From assembly GCA_017852395.1 (NCBI GenBank), contig JAFMLE010000001.1, positions 157,505 to 205,476 on the forward strand: 47,972 bases of DNA, in the 5' to 3' direction. The notes under the pieces were generated by a model. The model was not told where the DNA came from and made no database searches. It was given only the letters and a program-made list of their open reading frames with translations. This document shows positions 1 to 8,676 of the stretch, one piece after another. The position numbers and the translations under genes were made by a program. This DNA comes from Flavobacteriaceae bacterium (lineage in GTDB: Bacteria; Bacteroidota; Bacteroidia; Flavobacteriales; Flavobacteriaceae). Every line of letters begins with the position of its first letter. Positions within the stretch are counted from its first letter, which is position 1.

Positions 1-3000
1 ATCAATAATGACGGATTAGAAGATCTTTATTTTACCGCCAATTTATTGCCAGATCGATTGTACCTCAACAAGGGTAACATGCAATTTGACGATATTTCTG
101 AACAAGCCGGAATCAGCCCATTGCCCACATGGTCCAATGGTGTTACCATGCAGGACATCAACAACGATGGGTTGATTGATATCTATGTGAGCAAGGTGCC
201 CATGAAAGGGCTCTTTAAAAATGAACGACATCATAACCTGCTATACATCAACAATGGTGATCTTACCTTTACTGAGGTGTCAAAAGATTATGGATTAGAT
301 TTTTCTGGTTTTTCTACCCAAGCCGCTTTTTTTGATTACGATCGCGATGGAGATTTGGACATGTACCTACTCAATCATGCGGTACATTCTGTTCGAAGTT
401 ATGGATCCATCAAAAAGCGTTCAGAAAAAGACTCAATATCTGGGGACCGTTTTTATAAAAATATGCTGTCAGAAGGTCAATCTCTTTTTGTGGAAGTCAC
501 AGAAGAAGCTCAAATTCTTAGTTCACCACTGGGTTTTGGATTGGCAGTGACCACTACGGATATCAATGACGATGGCTGGTTGGATATCTATGTCGGAAAT
601 GATTTTCATGAAAATGACTATCTGTATATCAACAATCAAGATGGCACATTTAGCGAGTCGTTCAACCAATATTTTACACATACTTCACGATTTACCATGG
701 GGGTTGATGTAGCAGATCTCAATAACGACGGTGCATTGGATATTTTTACCACCGACATGATGCCCTATGACGCTCAAATTGCACTCAAATCTGGTGGAGA
801 AGACACCAATAAAGTCAATCAAATAAAGAAAAACCTTGGATTTGAAGCTCAATATTCTAGAAACCACCTACAACTCAAAAGGCCTTATGGAGACTATGCC
901 GAAATCGGCCTATTGACCGGCACCTACGCAACCGATTGGAGTTGGTCTGTACTCATGCAAGACTTTGACAACGATGGACGCAACGATATTTTTATATCGA
1001 ATGGAATCGAAAAGAGACCCAATGATCTGGACTACATCAATTATTTGAGTGATAGTAAATTTTCGGAATTTGTAGAAACCGAAAAAAATGAAGCTAAAAA
1101 AGATCTTATAGCAAACATGCCCACGCTTCAAATACGCAACATACTTTTTCAAAACAAAGGCAATTTGGACTTTGGTACGGTTAACACCTCTTTTTTGGGT
1201 AGCCCATCCTACACCAACGGGTCGGCCTACAGCGATTTGGACAATGATGGTGACTTGGATTTGGTGTTGAACAACCTAAATGCACCGGCAACCATTTTGA
1301 AAAATACCACCTCAGAAGCCGTCCAAAGTTTGTCAATCTCACTTGAGGCCCCAATCACTGAAGGTGCCAAAATCACCCTATACCAAGGTGGTAAAAAACA
1401 AATAAAGGAAGCGGTTCGGGTTCGAGGATTTCAGTCCAGTTCAACACCTCGAATTCACTTTGGTTTAGGACAAACTCCCGCAGATTCAATACTAATCCGA
1501 TGGCCAAACGGCAAATTGCAATGGCAATATGGTCCTTTTCAAAAATTTGAAAAAATAGCCTACAACCCAACACCTGCGGCAACCGAAACGATTGCTTCAA
1601 ACGCTGAATACACGCTTTCTATTCTGCCGTTTAAACATAAAGAAAACACCTATCTGGACTATGAACGCGAACAGCTAATACCCGAAAAGCTATCGCTCGA
1701 AGGCCCTGCAGTAGTCTATGAAGACTTTAACGGAGACGGCAAAAAAGATTTGTTTTTTGGAGGCGCCCGCTATCAAGCTTCTCAACTTTATATTGCCAAT
1801 AAAAAGGAAGGGTATCGACTACAGGATATTGAAGATTTTAGAAAAGACGACAAATATGAAGATGTTTCTGCGGCAGCATTTGATGCAGACAATGATGGTG
1901 ATCTAGACCTTTATGTTGTTAGCGGAGGAAATGATTTTAAGGAGCAGGACGCCTACTTGATGGATCGCATATATATCAATGATGGAAAAGGAAATTTTGC
2001 CCGCCTTCCTATTTTCTTACCTCAGACAAATGGTAGTGTGGTAGTGGTCAATGATATGGACGGCGATGGCTTTCAAGACCTATTTGTAGGCAGTCGTTCG
2101 ATACCGGGAGCTTATGGACTCAGCCCCCACAGTTTTGTGGTCAAAAACAACGGTGATCTTACCTTTGACCCCATTTGGAAAAATCGATTGGGAATGGTTA
2201 CAGATGCCATTTGGCATAACATCGACGACGATCCCGAAAAAGAATTGTTGGCAGTTGGAGACTGGATGCCGGTCATGGTGCTAGATCGACAAGCAGACAA
2301 CACCTATCAAATGCAGATACTGCCCGATAGCAAAGCACACTATGGTCTGTGGAACCGAATTCTGGCAGCAGACATCAATCAAGACGGTAAGGAAGACCTT
2401 TTGCTCGGCAATGTCGGCCAAAACTTCAAGTGGCAGCCAAGCCAAGAAAAGCCGGTATATCTTTATTTAGATGATTTTGACCAAAATGAACAGCTTGACC
2501 CCATCATTTTTTATGACTTTTTTGGCGCTCCAAGACCTTTTAATTCTAAAGATGATTTGGGGCAACAGTTGCCCATGATAAAGAAAAAGTTTACCAGCTA
2601 CGTTAAGTTTTCTGAAGTAGAAAACCTAAAGGACCTCGTGGACTATAAAGACGAAGAAGTCCTTGAAATCAAAAAAATGACGGATGCTCGTTCACTCTTA
2701 TTGCTAAAAAGTGAAAATGGCTTTCAGGTGCAACCGCTTCCCCAAGAAGCACAATTTAGCAGCATTCAAGATTTTTATTGGGACCCAAAAAAAGAGCAGC
2801 TTTTCTATTTTGGCAACTCCAATCAGTTTGTAACAGAGTTGGGACAACAAACGGCCAACCCGGGAGCTATCGCAAAATTTATACATGACAAAAACGGATT
2901 CGAGCATCAAGAATTTTTACCTTTACCCATACAAATCAATCCAAGAAAAATCATCAAACTCGACGACGGCACCTTTTTATTGTCCTCAAACGATGATTAT

Positions 3001-3036
3001 GTATATTTAATAGCCAAAAAAATCCCAAATGAATAA
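1..3036 (+). CDS. FG-GAP/VCBS repeat protein with ASPIC/UnbV domain (5' truncated by window edge)
   Basis: The reading frame is already open at base 1, so the true start and probably a signal peptide lie upstream; 1011 residues are visible. About eleven calcium-binding-like FG-GAP motifs of the form D-x-N-x-D-G-x-x-D are scattered along it (for example DINNDGLID, DYDRDGDLD, DADNDGDLD, DINQDGKED), as expected for an extracellular beta-propeller. An ASPIC/UnbV-type segment lies around visible residues 441-515, with the family-like end IHFGLG...SILIRWPNG. In Bacteroidetes such proteins are secreted or surface exposed and often sit beside polysaccharide-uptake genes; a substrate cannot be named here. 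The stop overlaps the start of the haloperoxidase-like gene by 8 bases, so the two are very likely cotranscribed. Family call is firm, function is not. Confidence 0.9.
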   Translation: MNNDGLEDLYFTANLLPDRLYLNKGNMQFDDISEQAGISPLPTWSNGVTMQDINNDGLIDIYVSKVPMKGLFKNERHHNLLYINNGDLTFTEVSKDYGLDFSGFSTQAAFFDYDRDGDLDMYLLNHAVHSVRSYGSIKKRSEKDSISGDRFYKNMLSEGQSLFVEVTEEAQILSSPLGFGLAVTTTDINDDGWLDIYVGNDFHENDYLYINNQDGTFSESFNQYFTHTSRFTMGVDVADLNNDGALDIFTTDMMPYDAQIALKSGGEDTNKVNQIKKNLGFEAQYSRNHLQLKRPYGDYAEIGLLTGTYATDWSWSVLMQDFDNDGRNDIFISNGIEKRPNDLDYINYLSDSKFSEFVETEKNEAKKDLIANMPTLQIRNILFQNKGNLDFGTVNTSFLGSPSYTNGSAYSDLDNDGDLDLVLNNLNAPATILKNTTSEAVQSLSISLEAPITEGAKITLYQGGKKQIKEAVRVRGFQSSSTPRIHFGLGQTPADSILIRWPNGKLQWQYGPFQKFEKIAYNPTPAATETIASNAEYTLSILPFKHKENTYLDYEREQLIPEKLSLEGPAVVYEDFNGDGKKDLFFGGARYQASQLYIANKKEGYRLQDIEDFRKDDKYEDVSAAAFDADNDGDLDLYVVSGGNDFKEQDAYLMDRIYINDGKGNFARLPIFLPQTNGSVVVVNDMDGDGFQDLFVGSRSIPGAYGLSPHSFVVKNNGDLTFDPIWKNRLGMVTDAIWHNIDDDPEKELLAVGDWMPVMVLDRQADNTYQMQILPDSKAHYGLWNRILAADINQDGKEDLLLGNVGQNFKWQPSQEKPVYLYLDDFDQNEQLDPIIFYDFFGAPRPFNSKDDLGQQLPMIKKKFTSYVKFSEVENLKDLVDYKDEEVLEIKKMTDARSLLLLKSENGFQVQPLPQEAQFSSIQDFYWDPKKEQLFYFGNSNQFVTELGQQTANPGAIAKFIHDKNGFEHQEFLPLPIQINPRKIIKLDDGTFLLSSNDDYVYLIAKKIPNE

Positions 3037-4381
3037 GTTTAAGCTCCTCATCATAAGTGTACTAACACTCCATTTTGGATGTGAAAGAGACACCAGTTAT
3101 CTAAGTCAACTACAAGACCCCAGTCTTTTTAGAGATGCGATGAAAAATTTATCGAACATCGTTGTCTATGACATTTTTTCACCGCCTGTTGCATCACGGG
3201 TTTATGTATATCCATCGATTGCCGCATACGAGACCATGCGCTTGGCACTGCCCGATCAGTATCAATCGCTTAGCGGTCAAATCAAGGGCCTGACTCCTTT
3301 GCCCGAAGCCAATAGCGACCAGGTAAATTATAACTTGGCGGCCTTGTTGGCCTTTAACAAAGTGGGTAAAATGCTTATCTTTTCTGAAGATCGAATGGAA
3401 AAATTTCAAGAAGCCTTAGACCAAAAAATCCGTGACTTTGGTGTCCCTAGATCCGTTCGGATTGCCTCTGAAAATTTTGCAGAAACCGTGGCAATACACA
3501 TCAAGAATTGGGCCGATGGAGACAACTACAACCAGACCCGTACTTTTCCAAAATATACCATCTTAGATGGTGATCGTTTCTGGAAACCCACACCTCCAGA
3601 CTATATGGACGGCATAGAACCCCACTGGAATCAGATACGCACCATGGTTTTGGATTCTGCAGGGCAGTTTCCTCCCAAAGACCCACTGCCTTTTGATCTT
3701 ACCAAAGGGAGTCCATTTCAAAAACAACTGCAGCAAGTCTATGAAGTGGGTGGGGGCTTGGGCGAAGAAGAACTGGCAATCGCCAAATTTTGGGATTGCA
3801 ATCCCTATGTAACCCATCATCGTGGGCACGCGATGTTTGCTACTAAAAAAATTACGCCTGGTGGGCATTGGATTGGGATCACAAACATAGTGACCAAACA
3901 GGCCGAAAGTGACTTTGGCGAAACAATCAATGCATTTACCAATGTAAGCATTGCATTGTTTGATGCTTTTATCAGTTGTTGGGATGAAAAATGGAAAACA
4001 TTGGTGGTACGCCCAGAAACACTGATTAACAAATACTATGATGAGGAGTGGCTCCCGGTTTTGCAGACCCCCCCTTTTCCAGAATATACCAGCGGCCATT
4101 CTGTAATTTCAAGAGCTGCTGCGATTGCCCTTACAGATATATATGGTCCTGATTTTAGATTTGAGGACACAACCGAGTTAGAATATGGGCTTCCCGCCCG
4201 AACTTTTGACTCCTTTATTGCAGCTTCTGAAGAAGCCGCAATTTCTAGGCTTTATGGAGGTATCCACTACATGATGGCGATAGAAGAAGGGGTGAAGCAG
4301 GGTGAAAATGTAGGGAAGTTTATTGTAAATAAAATTCAAACAAATACCCCTTTGCAAAATGACTTGGCCGCTTCAAATTGA
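3029..4381 (+). CDS. Vanadium-dependent haloperoxidase / PAP2-type phosphatase family lipoprotein
   Basis: A 450-residue protein with a lipoprotein-like N-terminus: a short hydrophobic stretch ending in a single Cys at about residue 18, though the residues before it (H-F-G) are not a textbook lipobox. The vanadate/phosphate pocket of the family is complete. The K-x6-R-P motif gives K321 and R328, the P/T-S-G-H motif gives S355-G356-H357 (with Thr in place of the usual Pro), and the S-R-x5-H motif gives R407 and H413. The Asp that often follows three residues after the last His is Ala here. Related enzymes either oxidise halides with peroxide or act as acid phosphatases, and sequence alone does not separate these. 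It is translationally coupled to the FG-GAP protein (8-base overlap) and lies 8 bases before the MFS gene if that gene uses its ATG. Confidence 0.88.
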   Translation: MNKFKLLIISVLTLHFGCERDTSYLSQLQDPSLFRDAMKNLSNIVVYDIFSPPVASRVYVYPSIAAYETMRLALPDQYQSLSGQIKGLTPLPEANSDQVNYNLAALLAFNKVGKMLIFSEDRMEKFQEALDQKIRDFGVPRSVRIASENFAETVAIHIKNWADGDNYNQTRTFPKYTILDGDRFWKPTPPDYMDGIEPHWNQIRTMVLDSAGQFPPKDPLPFDLTKGSPFQKQLQQVYEVGGGLGEEELAIAKFWDCNPYVTHHRGHAMFATKKITPGGHWIGITNIVTKQAESDFGETINAFTNVSIALFDAFISCWDEKWKTLVVRPETLINKYYDEEWLPVLQTPPFPEYTSGHSVISRAAAIALTDIYGPDFRFEDTTELEYGLPARTFDSFIAASEEAAISRLYGGIHYMMAIEEGVKQGENVGKFIVNKIQTNTPLQNDLAASN

Positions 4382-4389
4382 TTGATACT

Positions 4390-5769
4390 ATGGAAAAAAA
4401 GCAACTTTCTTTTTGGCAAATTTTGACGATGAACTTCGGTTTTTTTGGGGTCCAATTTAGCTTTGGTTTGCAGCAAAGCAACATGAGTGCGATCTATAAA
4501 TATCTGGGTGCAGAAGAGTCTGAACTTCCCTTGCTTTGGTTGGCAGGCCCTATTACTGGCCTTGTTGTACAACCCATTATAGGCGCTATAAGTGATGGAA
4601 CCTGGTCGCCAAAATTTGGCCGTAGGAAGCCCTTTTTTCTGATAGGCGCTATCATTGCTAGTTTGGCATTGATTGCCATGCCCTATTCGAGTAGTATTTG
4701 GATGGCTGCCAGCTTGTTGTGGATTTTAGATTCGGCCAACAACATAGCCTTGGAGCCCTACCGTGCTTTTATTTCAGATAAGCTTCCCGAAAAACAATAC
4801 TCTCTTGGATTTTTGATGCAAAGCTTTTTTACGGGTTTCGGAACTACTTTGGCCAATTTCACCCCTGCCATATTGGTGTCTTTTGGTATTTTGGCACTTA
4901 GTGACAAAATGGATAACGGAATTCCTGTTTCTACCTATTGGGCCTTTGGAATTGGCGCAATAGCATCAACAGTTACCATTTTGATTTCTGTTCTTACGAC
5001 ATCTGAGTATCCTCCAACAGAAGAAGAACTCCAAAAAATCGAAGAGGAAAAAGCTGCTGGGCCACTTTTTACACGAACGATTAACAATATCGTGAGTGCT
5101 ATCAAAGAAATGCCAACGACCATGAAACAGTTGATTCCGGTTATGTTTTTCCCATGGTACGCAATGTTTTGTTATTGGCAATACCTTACCTCTGCACTTT
5201 CGTTATCATTGTATGATACCCTCGATCAAAACACGACTTTTTTTAACCAAGCACAATTGCTCACAGGCAACCTTAATGGAACTTATAACATCATCTGTTT
5301 TACCATTGCCTTTGCGATGATTCCTATTGCACGAAAACTCGGAGCGCAACGCTTACATTTTGTGAGCCTCCTACTGGGTGGAGTTGGGCTTTTGGTGATG
5401 CCCTATCTTTCAGATTCAACCCTTTTGTTTAGTATTCCCAATCCTTTCGGGAGTGGGTCGATTGAAATTAGCCAAATCTATCTTTTTTCTTTTGGATTAG
5501 GGATTACTTGGGCCAGTATGATGGCAATGCCCTATCAAATGTTGGCAGCTGCAATACCTGGTGATAAAACAGGGGTGTATATGGGCATTTTCAATATGTT
5601 TATCGTGATTCCAATGATCATACAAATTTTTTCAATGCAATACCTTGTGTACGATCTGTTGGGTCAAAACCCGATCAACGTCATTCGATTGGCCGGTGTC
5701 TTTTTGATTATAGGGGGTGTTTTTTCATTATTTGTTAAAGTGAAAAAACAACCCACACTCAACCAATAG
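4390..5769 (+). CDS. MFS transporter, SLC45/sucrose-transporter-like
   Basis: A roughly 459-residue integral membrane protein with about twelve hydrophobic segments. Near residue 75 there is a loop with D-G-T-W...F-G-R-R-K-P, the MFS loop 2-3 signature in the form seen in the glycoside-pentoside-hexuronide/SLC45-like branch, which carries sugars such as sucrose or maltose in better-known members. A substrate is inferred only weakly. I chose the ATG at 4390; a TTG at 4378 in the same frame would add four residues and overlap the upstream stop. The gene follows the haloperoxidase-like gene at 8 bases, suggesting one transcript of surface protein, periplasmic enzyme and transporter. No maltose or sucrose hydrolase is visible nearby. 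Confidence 0.85.
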   Translation: MEKKQLSFWQILTMNFGFFGVQFSFGLQQSNMSAIYKYLGAEESELPLLWLAGPITGLVVQPIIGAISDGTWSPKFGRRKPFFLIGAIIASLALIAMPYSSSIWMAASLLWILDSANNIALEPYRAFISDKLPEKQYSLGFLMQSFFTGFGTTLANFTPAILVSFGILALSDKMDNGIPVSTYWAFGIGAIASTVTILISVLTTSEYPPTEEELQKIEEEKAAGPLFTRTINNIVSAIKEMPTTMKQLIPVMFFPWYAMFCYWQYLTSALSLSLYDTLDQNTTFFNQAQLLTGNLNGTYNIICFTIAFAMIPIARKLGAQRLHFVSLLLGGVGLLVMPYLSDSTLLFSIPNPFGSGSIEISQIYLFSFGLGITWASMMAMPYQMLAAAIPGDKTGVYMGIFNMFIVIPMIIQIFSMQYLVYDLLGQNPINVIRLAGVFLIIGGVFSLFVKVKKQPTLNQ

Positions 5770-5788
5770 AAAAGGTCTAAAAAAAATT

Positions 5789-5796
5789 TACCTTTG
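5789..5796 (+). promoter_or_regulatory. Candidate bacteroidetal -7 element before maeB
   Basis: TACCTTTG matches the Bacteroidetes -7 consensus TAnnTTTG and ends 17 bases before the maeB ATG, giving a short leader. No TTG lies at the expected distance upstream for the -33 element, so support is only partial. Confidence 0.4.
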
Positions 5797-5813
5797 ACAA
5801 AGTATCATAATGT

Positions 5814-8093
5814 ATGCGAAAAGATCAACAACGAAGACAAGCGCTGGTATATCATGCCAAGCCCAAGCCGGGTAAAATTGAAGTAGTCCCCACCAAAAAA
5901 TACAGCACCCAACGCGACTTAGCATTGGCATATTCTCCAGGGGTAGCTATTCCTTGCCAAGAAATAGAAAAAGAAACAGCCAATGTCTACAAATACACCA
6001 ATAAGGGCAATTTGGTTGCTGTAATTTCTAATGGCACAGCAGTTCTAGGGCTGGGAGATATTGGTCCAGAGGCCGCTAAACCCGTTATGGAAGGAAAAGG
6101 GTTGTTGTTCAAAATCTTTGCAGACATCGATGTATTTGATATTGAGGTCGACGCTAAAGATCCAGAAGCCTTTATAGCTGCTGTAAAAGCAATAGCGCCA
6201 ACTTTTGGTGGCATCAATTTGGAAGATATCAAAGCACCGGAGGCATTTCTGATCGAGCAGCGCCTTAAGGAAGAGTTGGACATTCCAGTCATGCATGACG
6301 ATCAACACGGCACGGCCATTATATCATGTGCCGCACTTTTAAATGCTGTAGAATTGGCAGAAAAGAAAATTGAAGACATCAAAATTGTAATTTCTGGCGC
6401 TGGGGCAGCAGCCATTTCTTGTACACGTCTGTACAAAGCATTTGGCGCTCAATCCCAAAATATTGTAATGACAGATAGCAAAGGTGTCATCAGAAACGAT
6501 CGCGAAGGCCTTACTTCCGAAAAACAAGAATTTGCAACTGATCGTGACCTTAACACTCTAGAAGAAGCCCTTGTCGGTGCAGATGTCTTTATTGGGCTAT
6601 CGATGGCCAATATCGTAGACGAAAAGATGCTACTTAGCATGGCTCCAAAACCCATCGTCTTTGCGATGGCCAACCCCGACCCCGAAATCAATTATGATCT
6701 GGCCTGTAAAGTACGAGAAGATATTATTATGGCAACCGGTCGTTCAGATCATCCCAATCAGGTCAATAATGTACTGGGATTTCCCTTTATATTTAGAGGG
6801 GCTTTGGATGTGCGGGCTACCAAAATCAATGAAGCAATGAAAATGGCTGCCGTAAAGGCACTTGCCGACCTTGCCAAAGAACCTGTCCCCGAACAGGTCA
6901 ATGTTGCTTACGAAGAAACCCGTCTTTCTTTTGGAAAAGACTACATCATTCCCAAACCTTTTGACCCACGTTTGATAACCACCGTACCGCCAGCTGTCGC
7001 CAAAGCTGCTATAGAATCTGGAGTGGCAACACAACCCATTGACGATTGGGAACGCTATGAAGAAATTTTAGCACAACGTTTGGGCAACAGTCAAAAAATG
7101 GTCCGTGATCTCCATGATCGCGCTCGAACCAAACCCAAGCGCGTTGTTTTTACAGAGGCCGATCAATTGGACGTACTCAAGGCCGCGCAAATCGTATTAG
7201 AAGAAGGCATTGCACAACCCATCTTGTTGGGACGTGAAAAAACCATCAAAGAACTCATGAAAACCATTGAGTTTGATGAAGATGTACCCATTATTGACCC
7301 CAAAAAAGATCATCGAAATTCCATTCGTGAAAAATACGCTCACTTGTTTTGGCAAGCACAAAAACGACAAGGAAGAACCCTATACGATTCAGAGCGGCTT
7401 ATGCGTGAGCGCAACTACTATGGAGCCATGATGGTCGTCAATGGCGATGCCGATGCCATGATTTCGGGCTATTCTAGAAACTACCCACAGGTGGTACGCC
7501 CTATTTTGGAAATTGTAGGCAAGCAATTAGGCACACGCCGCATAGCAGCGACCAACCTGATGCTAACCGATCGTGGCCCAATTTTTCTTTCAGACACTAC
7601 CATCAACGTAGAGCCCAATGCCAAAGAACTCGCCAAAATCGCACATATGACCGCAGAAACGATGAACTTTTTTGGCATCACACCCGTTATGGCGATGCTC
7701 TCTTTTTCAAATTTTGGGTCATCTGAGTATCCACAAGCAAAAAAAGTCAGAGAAGCGGTCAGTTTTTTACATCGTTATTACCCTAGCCTAGATGTAGACG
7801 GACCGATACAATCCGATTTTGCATTAAATCGAGAAATGCTCAACGATCGTTTTTCATTTTCGACCTTAAACCGCAAAAAAGTCAACGCACTGATTTTTCC
7901 CAATCTCGATGCGGCAAACATCACCTACAAACTTTTGAAAGAACTCAATAATACCTTGTCTATAGGCCCAATTTTGATGGGACTTCAGCACCCCATCCAT
8001 GTACTACAACTTGGTGCATCGGTTGAGGAAATTGTTAATATGACTGCTGTTGCAGTTGTCGATGCACAACAAAAAGAAAAGCAACCCGAATGA
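5814..8093 (+). CDS. maeB: NADP-dependent malic enzyme with C-terminal phosphotransacetylase-like domain
   Basis: The 759-residue protein has the full MaeB architecture: an N-terminal malic domain, a Rossmann NADP-binding domain, then a phosphotransacetylase-like domain from about residue 425 to the end. It should decarboxylate malate to pyruvate, making NADPH in the cytoplasm. Visible catalytic positions are Y40 in the AYSPGVA motif, K95, the metal-binding pair E136-D137 in LEDIKAP, and the HDDQHGTA motif at 160-167. A GAGAAA nucleotide loop starts at about residue 194. In characterised MaeB proteins the C-terminal domain is regulatory, sensing acetyl-CoA, rather than an active transferase. 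The stop codon overlaps the ruvA start as ATGA. The next genes, ruvA and sprA, follow in an order I remember as common in flavobacteria. Confidence 0.96.
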   Translation: MRKDQQRRQALVYHAKPKPGKIEVVPTKKYSTQRDLALAYSPGVAIPCQEIEKETANVYKYTNKGNLVAVISNGTAVLGLGDIGPEAAKPVMEGKGLLFKIFADIDVFDIEVDAKDPEAFIAAVKAIAPTFGGINLEDIKAPEAFLIEQRLKEELDIPVMHDDQHGTAIISCAALLNAVELAEKKIEDIKIVISGAGAAAISCTRLYKAFGAQSQNIVMTDSKGVIRNDREGLTSEKQEFATDRDLNTLEEALVGADVFIGLSMANIVDEKMLLSMAPKPIVFAMANPDPEINYDLACKVREDIIMATGRSDHPNQVNNVLGFPFIFRGALDVRATKINEAMKMAAVKALADLAKEPVPEQVNVAYEETRLSFGKDYIIPKPFDPRLITTVPPAVAKAAIESGVATQPIDDWERYEEILAQRLGNSQKMVRDLHDRARTKPKRVVFTEADQLDVLKAAQIVLEEGIAQPILLGREKTIKELMKTIEFDEDVPIIDPKKDHRNSIREKYAHLFWQAQKRQGRTLYDSERLMRERNYYGAMMVVNGDADAMISGYSRNYPQVVRPILEIVGKQLGTRRIAATNLMLTDRGPIFLSDTTINVEPNAKELAKIAHMTAETMNFFGITPVMAMLSFSNFGSSEYPQAKKVREAVSFLHRYYPSLDVDGPIQSDFALNREMLNDRFSFSTLNRKKVNALIFPNLDAANITYKLLKELNNTLSIGPILMGLQHPIHVLQLGASVEEIVNMTAVAVVDAQQKEKQPE

Positions 8094-8671
8094 TAACCCA
8101 AATCCAAGGAAAACTTGTAGAAAAACACCCTACCTACGTCATTATCGATTGTGGAGGCATTGGATACGAAGTGCATATTTCTTTGCACACCTTCGCACAA
8201 ATCGGGAGTGATGAAAATCTAAAGTTGCTTACCCATTTACACATCCGTGAAGACGCTCACATCCTTTACGGTTTTGCAACCGAACTAGAGCGGGCGTTAT
8301 TTCGGTTGCTCATCTCTGTTTCTGGAATTGGAACCAGTACCGGAAGGACCATGTTGTCGGCCATGGCACCAGCACAAATTGAGCAGGCGATTAGAAATGA
8401 TGATGAAAAAGCCATCCAGTCCATAAAAGGAATTGGTCTCAAAACCGCCCAAAGGGTAATTATTGAATTAAAAGACAAGCTGAAAACATTGCCCGAAAGC
8501 AGCGAAATTCAATCCTTTTCAAACAATACTATCAAAGAAGAAACGTTATCAGCACTAGAGGTTCTTGGTTATCCAAGACGCTCGACCGAAAAAGTGATAG
8601 ATAACCTTATTCAAACCGCACCTGAAAGTTCTGTAGAGCAGCTTATTAAGGGCGCTTTGAATAAACTTTAA
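8090..8671 (+). CDS. ruvA: Holliday junction DNA helicase subunit RuvA
   Basis: A 193-residue protein close to the usual RuvA length of about 200. The N-terminal OB-fold domain begins MITQIQGKL and contains DCGGIGYEVH. Helix-hairpin-helix motifs follow, including LISVSGIGTSTG near residue 75 and IKGIGLKTAQRVI near residue 110, which bind the branched DNA backbone. A flexible acidic/serine linker leads to the small C-terminal domain III (about 145-193) that contacts RuvB. RuvA binds Holliday junctions as a tetramer and targets the RuvB motor for branch migration. The ATGA overlap with maeB indicates coupled translation although the functions are unrelated. sprA starts five bases after the stop. 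Confidence 0.97.
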   Translation: MITQIQGKLVEKHPTYVIIDCGGIGYEVHISLHTFAQIGSDENLKLLTHLHIREDAHILYGFATELERALFRLLISVSGIGTSTGRTMLSAMAPAQIEQAIRNDDEKAIQSIKGIGLKTAQRVIIELKDKLKTLPESSEIQSFSNNTIKEETLSALEVLGYPRRSTEKVIDNLIQTAPESSVEQLIKGALNKL

Positions 8672-8676
8672 GAAGT

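Noticed and set aside
3563-4099. 178-residue open frame on the minus strand opposite the haloperoxidase-like gene
   Set aside because: It lies wholly within a well-supported coding gene, has no recognisable domain, and its composition is that of an antisense shadow.
4378-4389. TTG start for the MFS transporter four codons upstream of the ATG
   Set aside because: It overlaps the stop of the upstream gene and adds only four residues; the ATG at 4390 is the simpler start.
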